DNA of 64,000 nt, taken from Bradyrhizobium liaoningense. Lineage in GTDB: Bacteria > Pseudomonadota > Alphaproteobacteria > Rhizobiales > Xanthobacteraceae. The first letter of the stretch is position 1; every line of letters begins with the position of its first letter. Where the stretch lies: assembly GCF_018130785.1 (NCBI RefSeq), contig NZ_JAFCJT010000004.1:1-64000 (forward strand), written 5' to 3'. Positions 58,318 to 64,000 of the stretch are shown in pieces. The position numbers and the translations under genes are program-made. A model generated the notes under the pieces. The model saw only the letters and a program-made list of their open reading frames with translations. It ran no database searches and was not told the DNA's origin.

Positions 58318-58566
58318 TCACCTCATCGCCAGCAAGACCACGCCCCAGAGCACGGCACAGACGGCAAGCGCGGCCGCGAGGCGGCCGGCCAAGGTCATGC
58401 GCAGGATCGACCAGGGCGCGTCCTGGGCCGGATGGGGCGAGGCCGCATCATGGACATGGGCGTGGGTGTGGTCGTGCCCATGCGAATGCCCGTGGTCGTG
58501 CGCATGACCATGGGAATGGCCATGAACGTGGTCGTGGTGATGGGCGTGGGACGCGGCGGGGACCAT
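58318..58566 (-). CDS. Small His-rich single-span membrane protein
   Basis: The 82-residue protein has a histidine/aspartate-rich N-terminal half (about 18 His in the first 40 residues) and one C-terminal helix (LAAALAVCAVLWGVVLLAM). It is the first gene of the zinc operon and directly follows the Zur-like box. It likely binds zinc, either as a store or as a gate to the transporter (inference). The family is not named. Confidence 0.75.
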   Translation of the reverse strand: MVPAASHAHHHDHVHGHSHGHAHDHGHSHGHDHTHAHVHDAASPHPAQDAPWSILRMTLAGRLAAALAVCAVLWGVVLLAMR

Positions 58567-58572
58567 GCCGAG

Positions 58573-58593
58573 GACGTTATATTATAACATTAC
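58573..58593. promoter_or_regulatory. Zur-type operator
   Basis: GACGTTATATTATAACATTAC has the core palindrome GTTATA-T-TATAAC, extended to an AT-rich box like the rhizobial Zur consensus. It ends 6 nt before the start codon of the His-rich gene and overlaps the probable -10, so zinc-bound Zur would shut the whole operon. Confidence 0.75.
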
Positions 58594-58610
58594 TCCTGTC
58601 CACGCCGGGC

Positions 58611-59111
58611 TCAGGGCTTGCCGATCACCATCGCGATGGCGGCGGCGACGAAGGGGAACGGCACCGAGACGGCGCAGCGGAACCAGACGAACCGGGCCGG
58701 CATGAACGGTATTTCCCACAAAATCACGCGCTGGAAGGCAAACAGGGCCCAGGCGACGACATAGGCGACCACCTGCGGCACCCCGCCGCCCGACTTCAAC
58801 GCCACCGTGCCGATGGAAAAGCCGATCACGGGCCCGCCGGGGGTGGCGGCGCCGGCGACCACGGCGGTTGCGACCCCAAGCCAGCCGCTGTCCGGGCCGA
58901 GCCAGCCGGTGATCACCTCCTGCGGGATGATGGCGGCGATGTAGCCGGAGCCGATCACACCGAGCGCGATCCGCGGCACGATGTTGATGAAGTCCATCGA
59001 GCCTTCGCGCAGCGAGGCCTTGAACACCGGAGGGCCACGGCGGAAGGCGATCAGGCCGACGCCGAACACCGAGCCCCACAGCAGGATGTCGATGAGAAGC
59101 GCTGCGCTCAA
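58611..59111 (-). CDS. Half-size permease, YraQ/DUF318-like (second of pair)
   Basis: The 166-residue membrane protein has about four helices. Motifs PQEVITGWLGPDSGWLGVAT and AATPGGPVIGFSIG resemble those of the neighbouring permease and of YraQ/ArsP-like transporters. The TTG start at 59111 overlaps the upstream stop (TTGA). A longer frame upstream has no good start. The substrate is unknown; closeness to the zinc operon hints at metal or metalloid export. Confidence 0.75.
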   Translation of the reverse strand: MSAALLIDILLWGSVFGVGLIAFRRGPPVFKASLREGSMDFINIVPRIALGVIGSGYIAAIIPQEVITGWLGPDSGWLGVATAVVAGAATPGGPVIGFSIGTVALKSGGGVPQVVAYVVAWALFAFQRVILWEIPFMPARFVWFRCAVSVPFPFVAAAIAMVIGKP

Positions 59112-59719
59112 TTCTCGTCGTCCCTCGCCGCCGACTGCGGATAGACCCGGACATAGACGAAGCGGCCGAGCGCGCCGGCGAGCACCGGGAGCGGCAGCGA
59201 GATCAGGATCCGCCACAGCGTGAAATCGGTGCCCATGATCGGGATTTCCCAGGCGACCGCCCGGCCGTAGCCGATCAGGGTCCAGCTCACGACCATGGCG
59301 ATGGTGGCGCCGAAATCGGCGCCGACCGCGAGCAGCGCGCTCGCCACCGGATAGGCGGTGAAGGGGCCGCCCGGCAGGATCGCGCCGAAGGCGGTGCCGA
59401 TCAAAAGGCCCATCAGGCCGGATTTCGGCCCGAGCGAGCGCGAGACTTTTTCGTGCGGCAGGATTTCGGAGATGAAGGCCCCGAGCAGGCAGCCGGCGAG
59501 TACGCGCGGCAGGATGCCGCCGAACAGCGAGAGGTCGTGCGTGAGAATCTCCAGGACGCCATCGGTGCCGTCACGTCGCCAGACGAGACCCGCGCTCACC
59601 GCCACCAGCGCCGCGATGATGATGGTCGACCAGCCGATCGGCTTGCGCACGCGCCCCGGCCGCGGCTCGGACTCCGCGTCCTCGGCAGGCGCCGGATTGT
59701 TCGGGGAAGGTTCTGACAA
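59108..59719 (-). CDS. Half-size permease, YraQ/DUF318-like (first of pair)
   Basis: A 203-residue protein with a Pro/Glu-rich cytoplasmic start (SEPSPNNPAPAEDAESEPRP) and about five helices. Motifs LGPKSGLMGLLIGTAFGAIL and PGGPFTAYPVASALL align with those of the next gene, so the two are sister halves. TTG at 59719 is the best start in view. They are translationally coupled by a 4-nt overlap and probably form a heterodimer. Confidence 0.7.
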   Translation of the reverse strand: MSEPSPNNPAPAEDAESEPRPGRVRKPIGWSTIIIAALVAVSAGLVWRRDGTDGVLEILTHDLSLFGGILPRVLAGCLLGAFISEILPHEKVSRSLGPKSGLMGLLIGTAFGAILPGGPFTAYPVASALLAVGADFGATIAMVVSWTLIGYGRAVAWEIPIMGTDFTLWRILISLPLPVLAGALGRFVYVRVYPQSAARDDEN

Positions 59720-59832
59720 CGGCTCGGTCGGATCGAGGGTGATGCCCGTTCTGATTACGGGCGGCGTCCACGCGATGCAAACGGTACGATCACAGGCCGA
59801 TGTGCGCACTGCGCAGGGCAATTCCGCACAGC

Positions 59833-59864
59833 AAAAAGGCGACCGTGTGAGCGGCCGCCTTTTT
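59833..59864. terminator. Bidirectional rho-independent terminator
   Basis: AAAAAGGCG and CGCCTTTTT form a 9-bp stem with A and T tracts on either side. Downstream of sodB on the minus strand, past a palindromic repeat, it is the likely end of the sodB transcript. Confidence 0.75.
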
Positions 59865-59990
59865 GTCATTCCGGGGCGCGCGAAGCGCGAGCCCGGAATC
59901 CATTTGTCCACGCGGACTGACGCCCGATGGATTCTCTGATGCGCAATTGCGCATCATAGCTCGGCGCTGACGCGCCGCCCCGGAATGACG
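59865..59990. repeat. GTCATTCCGGGGCG palindromic repeat (copy 2, long form)
   Basis: The outer arms are GTCATTCCGGGGCG and CGCCCCGGAATGAC. Within, a second palindrome ATGCGCAATTGCGCAT (59939-59954) is seen. The family is shared with 36873-36909, which carries only a short hairpin form. Confidence 0.88.
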
Positions 59991-60000
59991 GAGTAAAATC

Positions 60001-60597
60001 TCAGACCTTGTTGAACAGGGACTCGACGTATTCCCAGTTCACGAGGTTCTCGACGAACGCCTTCAGATAATCCGGACGGCGGTTGCGATAGTCGATGTAG
60101 TAGGAGTGCTCCCAGACGTCCACGCCGAGGATCGGGGTGGCGCCGTGGACCAGCGGATTCTCGCCGTTCGGGGTCTTGGCGATCTCGAGCTTGCCGTTCT
60201 TGACCTGGAGCCAGGCCCAGCCGGAGCCGAACTGGCCGACGCCGGCCGCCTGGAAGTCGGCCTTGAACTTTTCGAAGCCGCCGAGGTCCTCGTTGATCTT
60301 CTTTTCGAGCTTGCCGGGCAGCTTGGTGCCGCCGCCGTTGGGCTTCATCCAGCTCCAGAAGTGGATGTGGTTATAGTGCTGGCCGGCATTGTTGAACACG
60401 GCCGGATTCTTACCGAACGAGCCCTTGACGATCTCCTCAAGGGACTTGCCTTCCCATTCGGTGCCCTTAAGCGCGTTGTTGCCGTTGGTGACGTAGGCCT
60501 GATGATGCTTGTCGTGGTGGAATTCCAGCGTCTCCTTCGACATGAACTGGCCGAGGGCGTCATAGGCGTAAGGGAGTGGGGGCAGCGTGAATGTCAT
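60001..60597 (-). CDS. sodB: Superoxide dismutase (Fe/Mn)
   Basis: A 198-residue dismutase with metal ligands in EFHHDKHHQAYV, AGQHYNHIHFWSWM and LGVDVWEHSYYIDY. It converts superoxide to oxygen and peroxide. Residues GQFGSGWAWL and the context favour the iron type, though Fe and Mn forms are hard to separate by eye. No signal peptide is present, so it is cytoplasmic. Confidence 0.95.
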   Translation of the reverse strand: MTFTLPPLPYAYDALGQFMSKETLEFHHDKHHQAYVTNGNNALKGTEWEGKSLEEIVKGSFGKNPAVFNNAGQHYNHIHFWSWMKPNGGGTKLPGKLEKKINEDLGGFEKFKADFQAAGVGQFGSGWAWLQVKNGKLEIAKTPNGENPLVHGATPILGVDVWEHSYYIDYRNRRPDYLKAFVENLVNWEYVESLFNKV

Positions 60598-60840
60598 GGG
60601 TTGTTGTCCGCAACTGATGGGGAACGAGGCTTAACGGTCACCCCTTATAGAAGGTTCCGCGGCCGTTAAATACCGCCAATTTGCGAAAACGCGTGATGGG
60701 GACCCTTGGCCGGATTGCATAAAATCGTCGCAGCACGCGCCGGTCCGTCAACCGCGCGGTTCGCAGTAAAATATCATTGCGTTTGAAGTGCTTATGACAG
60801 AACGAATGCGCCACGGAGCGGAGCTACGAAGGACGAAGCC

Positions 60841-61368
60841 ATGAGCATCGAGATCGACATCCTGAACGGCGACGCCTCGTGGCCGATCGCGGAGCCGCTG
60901 CATCAGGCGGTCTGGGGACCACACATCGTCGCAGATAAGCCCTGGGCTCGCGTCAAATGGGCCAATGCCGACCTGCGCGTGCTGATCGAGACGCCCGAGG
61001 ACGGCCTCGTCTGCCATGTCGGCGTCTACTTCCGCACCGTCACCTGGAACGGGCAGAAGGTCCATGTCGGCGGCATCGGCGGGGTCTGCACGCGCGAGGA
61101 CCGGCGCGGCCGCGGTTATGCGACCGTGGCGATCGACGCAGCCGTGCACACCATGCGCGCCAACGAGGCGGTCCGCTTCGCACTGCTGTTCTGCGAGCCA
61201 CACAATTTTGCGTTCTACGAGACCCGCAGCTGGCTGCCCTTCAAGGGCGAGGTCTATTGCGAGCAGCCGGATGGGCGGATCCGCTTCGACCACATGGCGC
61301 CGTACGTCTTCAACATCGTCCGCGCCCCGACGCTTGGCACCATCGACCTATGCGGCCTGCCCTGGTGA
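60841..61368 (+). CDS. GNAT-family acetyltransferase, AAC(2')-like
   Basis: The 175-residue protein has the acetyl-CoA motif GVCTREDRRGRGYATVAIDA and the segment FYETRSWLPFKGEVYCEQPD. The order of blocks is like aminoglycoside 2'-N-acetyltransferases (WARVKWANADLRVL; KVHVGGIGG). Resistance activity is not implied. The ATG at 60841 follows CGAAGGACGAAGCC. Confidence 0.8.
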   Translation: MSIEIDILNGDASWPIAEPLHQAVWGPHIVADKPWARVKWANADLRVLIETPEDGLVCHVGVYFRTVTWNGQKVHVGGIGGVCTREDRRGRGYATVAIDAAVHTMRANEAVRFALLFCEPHNFAFYETRSWLPFKGEVYCEQPDGRIRFDHMAPYVFNIVRAPTLGTIDLCGLPW

Positions 61369-61451
61369 GCCCTGCGTGAGGGGAGGACTGGCGCGAAGCT
61401 GCTGCGCCCTATAAAATGTCGGTCATCATCCAATATTCCGCCCGGTGAGAC

Positions 61452-62837
61452 ATGACGATCGACGCCTCCGCAGACGCCGCGCCGCCGCGTGCCCCGGTAG
61501 CCTCCCCAATCGCCAGTCTGCTGACGGCGCCGATCCTGCCGACACTGTTGCGGCTGGCGATCCCCAACATGATCGCCATGGTCGGAAGCACGCTGGTTGC
61601 GATTGCGGAGACATCCTATATCGGCCGGCTCGGCACCATTCCGCTCGCGGCGATCGCGCTGGTGTTTCCGTTCGCGATGCTGACGCAGATGATGAGCGCG
61701 GGCGCGATGGGCGGCGGCGTCTCGTCTGCGATCAGCCGCGCGCTCGGCGCAGGGGATCGTGACCGCGCCGCGACGCTGGCGCTGCATGCCACCATGATCG
61801 GCCTCTGCGGCGGACTATTCTTCACGGTGATGATGCTCGCTTTCGGCCGCAGCTTCTTCACGCTGCTCGGCGGACGCGAGCGCGTGCTCGATGAGGCCAG
61901 CGGCTATTCGCAAATGCTGTTCTCCGGCGCGGTCGCGATCTGGCTCGTCAACACGCTGGCCTCGGTGATCCGCGGCACCGGCGACATGCGCCTGCCTTCG
62001 ATGATTCTGATCGGGACGAGCGCGCTCCAGATCGCGCTCGGCGGCACGCTGGGACTCGGCCTGTTCGGCGTGAAGCAATTCGGCATGCCGGGTGTCGCCG
62101 CCGGCCAGTTGATCGCATTCAGCTGCGCGGCGATCTTCTTCCTCTGGTATCTCCTGTCCGGCCGCAGCCGGCTGCCGCTGAATTTCCGCGCCTTCCATTT
62201 CGAGCGCGCGATGTTCCTGGATATCCTCAAGGTCGGCGCGGTGGCCTGCCTGTCGCCGCTCCAGACCGTGCTCACGATTCTGATCTTCACAAAAATCCTC
62301 GCGACCTTCGGCACCGAGATGCTGGCCGGCTACGGCATCGGCTCGCGGCTGGAATTCCTGCTGATCCCGATCACCTTCGCCTTCGGCATCGCCTCGGTGC
62401 CGATGGTCGGCATGGCGATGGGCGCCGGACACGTGAAGCGCGCACGGCGTGTCGCCTGGACCGCGGCGGCTGCTTCGGGACTCACCGTCGGCCTGATCGG
62501 CCTCGTCATCGCGCTCGATCCCGCCTTGTGGGTGTCGCTCTTCACCGGAGATCCCGGCGTCACCGCGGCGGCGCACAGCTATTTCCACTGGGCGGGTCCG
62601 GCCTTCGTGTTCTTCGGCATGGGCGTGTCGCTGTACTTCTCCTCGCAAGGCGCGGCACGCGTCGGCGGTCCGGTGCTCGCCTCCACGGCGCGACTTCTGA
62701 TCGTCGCGATCGGCGGCATCGGCCTGATGATGGCGCAGGCGCCGGCCTGGACCTTGTTCGCACTGATCGGCGGCGCCATGGTCGTGTTCGGGCTTTCGAC
62801 CGCAGCCTCGGTCGCCTTCGTCCGCTGGGGCAAATAA
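61452..62837 (+). CDS. MATE-family multidrug efflux transporter
   Basis: A 461-residue protein with 12 helices in two repeated bundles. LLRLAIPNMIAMVGSTLVAI and AETSYIGRLGTIPLAAIAL form the first conserved block, and FGIASVPMVGMAMGAGHVKR the second. MATE proteins export cationic compounds with Na+ or H+. It follows the GNAT gene by 83 nt. Confidence 0.93.
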   Translation: MTIDASADAAPPRAPVASPIASLLTAPILPTLLRLAIPNMIAMVGSTLVAIAETSYIGRLGTIPLAAIALVFPFAMLTQMMSAGAMGGGVSSAISRALGAGDRDRAATLALHATMIGLCGGLFFTVMMLAFGRSFFTLLGGRERVLDEASGYSQMLFSGAVAIWLVNTLASVIRGTGDMRLPSMILIGTSALQIALGGTLGLGLFGVKQFGMPGVAAGQLIAFSCAAIFFLWYLLSGRSRLPLNFRAFHFERAMFLDILKVGAVACLSPLQTVLTILIFTKILATFGTEMLAGYGIGSRLEFLLIPITFAFGIASVPMVGMAMGAGHVKRARRVAWTAAAASGLTVGLIGLVIALDPALWVSLFTGDPGVTAAAHSYFHWAGPAFVFFGMGVSLYFSSQGAARVGGPVLASTARLLIVAIGGIGLMMAQAPAWTLFALIGGAMVVFGLSTAASVAFVRWGK

Positions 62838-62928
62838 GCGCAGGCAATACGCGCAGGAATGTGATTCCATCCAGCGTTGCACTATCCTGCTAGGCTGCTA
62901 TGGAGGCGCTCCACTTCGGGGCCTCTCC

Positions 62929-63363
62929 ATGACTTCCAGATTCGCTGTTCTCATCGTCCTCCTGGCTGCGCTGCTTGGCGCGACGGCCGCCCACGCGCAG
63001 AGCGCCGACGGGACCTGGCTCACCCAGGCCGGCGATGCGCGCGTCAAGATCAGCAAATGCAGCGGCGGCATCTGCGGCCATATCGTCTGGTTGCGGGAGC
63101 CCTATGACACCGCAACTGGCCAGCCTGCAACCGACAGCAAGAACCCCAATCCCGCGCTCGCCAAACGCGCGATGATCGGCCTGCCGCTGTTCAGCGGCAT
63201 GGAGCCCTCAGGGCCGAACAAATGGTCGGGCCAGATCTACAATGCCGACGACGGCGGCACCTATGCGAGCAGCGTCACCATGACAGGCGCGGACGCGCTG
63301 CGGGTCGAAGGCTGCGTCGGCGCGCTCTGCGGCGGCGAGACCTGGACGCGCGCGGGACGCTAG
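62929..63363 (+). CDS. DUF2147 domain-containing secreted protein
   Basis: The 144-residue protein has a signal peptide ending ATAAHAQSAD. The mature protein has the DUF2147 pattern DGTWLTQAGDARVKISKCSG and MIGLPLFSGMEPSGPNKWSG, with YNADDGGTYASSVTMTGADA near the end. It is a beta-barrel-like fold of unknown role in the periplasm. The gene ends 4 nt before the stop of the convergent DUF3095 gene. Confidence 0.9.
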   Translation: MTSRFAVLIVLLAALLGATAAHAQSADGTWLTQAGDARVKISKCSGGICGHIVWLREPYDTATGQPATDSKNPNPALAKRAMIGLPLFSGMEPSGPNKWSGQIYNADDGGTYASSVTMTGADALRVEGCVGALCGGETWTRAGR

Positions 63364-63367
63364 CAGC

Positions 63368-64000
63368 TCACGCCATCATCGCCTTCAGCGCTGTGGCCGC
63401 CGAGGCATAACCGCCCCGCGCGCCATCGATGAAATGGACGTGGTCGCTACGCAGGGCCGATGGCGTGAAACAGGTCATCATCGCGGCGTCCTGCTGGTAG
63501 AGGCCGTAGCGCACGATGCCGTCGCGCGCCGCAGCCGCGAGCCGGTCGCTCAGCGCGCGCTCGAGCTGCGGTGTGCAGTCGAGGATCATGCGCAGGCCGT
63601 CATCGTATTTGCGAAAGTCTGAATTCTCGACCACCTGGCGCTTGTAGACGTTTGGCACGAAGCCGCCGACCTTGAGGTCGAAACGCATGATCAGATAGAC
63701 GAACAGCGTGTAGGCCAGCACGCGGGCGCGGCGCGCGACAAGCGGACCGCCGCGTTTGGTGCGGGCTTCAAAGTCCAGCCCCTGCGGCGGCCATTTCAGT
63801 GGCGGCCCCTGCGGCGGCACTGGGCGGCCGCCATCCGGACTGCGCTCCACGAGATGGATGATGTCCTCGATCACCCTGCGGAAGGCATGCGGATCGGCAC
63901 CACGCGCCGGCATCACCAGCAGCGACAGGATCAGGCCGCGCGCAGCCGGAATCACCTCGAATCGGCAGGACAGGCCGGACAGATCGGGCTGCGTGCCCGC
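63368..64000 (-). CDS. DUF3095 domain-containing protein, truncated at the window edge
   Basis: The visible C-terminal part of about 210 residues reads TQPDLSGLSCRFEVIPAARG at the edge, then YTLFVYLIMRFDLKVGGFVP and SDHVHFIDGARGGYASAATA near the end. This matches DUF3095 proteins, which are related to class III cyclases and are of unknown function. The frame continues past the end of the window, so the start is not seen. Confidence 0.85.
   Translation of the reverse strand, partial: AGTQPDLSGLSCRFEVIPAARGLILSLLVMPARGADPHAFRRVIEDIIHLVERSPDGGRPVPPQGPPLKWPPQGLDFEARTKRGGPLVARRARVLAYTLFVYLIMRFDLKVGGFVPNVYKRQVVENSDFRKYDDGLRMILDCTPQLERALSDRLAAAARDGIVRYGLYQQDAAMMTCFTPSALRSDHVHFIDGARGGYASAATALKAMMA

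Noticed and set aside
60841-61368. NodA-type acyltransferase
   Set aside because: The core motif is that of ordinary GNAT/AAC(2') proteins and the conserved NodA segments are absent.

Overview
The window is GC-rich chromosomal DNA of an alphaproteobacterium in the Rhizobiales, most like Bradyrhizobium and its relatives. I infer this from the gene content (homospermidine synthase, a CpdR-type receiver, class III cyclases with TolB-like and TPR regions, an NADPH-type gltBD pair), from RNA elements typical of the group (a suhB/alpha-r8-type sRNA, a ROSE thermometer, a speF leader) and from short palindromic repeats of three families. The species cannot be fixed by eye.

Layout. 0-10 kb: a heme-type membrane nucleotide cyclase, an enolase-superfamily enzyme, RidA, Nudix, an ATC-hydrolase-like protein, tRNA-Val, cpdR and N-formylglutamate amidohydrolase. 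9.4-15.6 kb: an sRNA divergent from a hisN/suhB-type phosphatase, a Bug-type binding protein, dienelactone hydrolase, a LysR/TauE divergent pair, GFA protein and LysE exporter. 15.7-24.2 kb: a cyclase-TolB-TPR protein, a large membrane-anchored dihaem cytochrome c protein, hydrolases, and a small heat-shock gene under an RpoH-like promoter and RNA thermometer. 24.7-31.0 kb: gltB and gltD. 31.0-33.9 kb: a low-GC cassette. 33.9-46.7 kb: outer-membrane barrel, kdsD, CMD/HxlR pair, NfeD/SPFH pair, hemH, NicO/DUF1007 metal genes and an M3 peptidase. 47.0-51.6 kb: polyamine locus (speF-type leader, decarboxylase, GNAT, RidA, homospermidine synthase). 51.6-59.7 kb: acetoacetate decarboxylase, MgtC, then a zinc-uptake operon with a Zur-like box and two half-size permeases. 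60-64 kb: sodB, GNAT, MATE, DUF2147 and a truncated DUF3095 gene.

The candidate novel system is the cassette at 31.1-33.9 kb. It has its own promoter, then a tRNA-Glu-like RNA whose anticodon arm is lengthened by a second 5-bp stem with a 7-nt loop showing UUC. One base later starts a protein with a HEPN-type R-N-x3-H motif, and six bases after that a reverse transcriptase with a YVDD active site. The RT's helical C-terminal part lies in the +1 frame. Base composition is clearly lower in GC than the flanks and it sits between gltD and a housekeeping gene. I infer a defence-type RT/HEPN unit that uses or guards a tRNA-Glu mimic.

Limits: everything here was read by eye. Family names rest on motifs and remembered family sequences, and no search or folding program was run.
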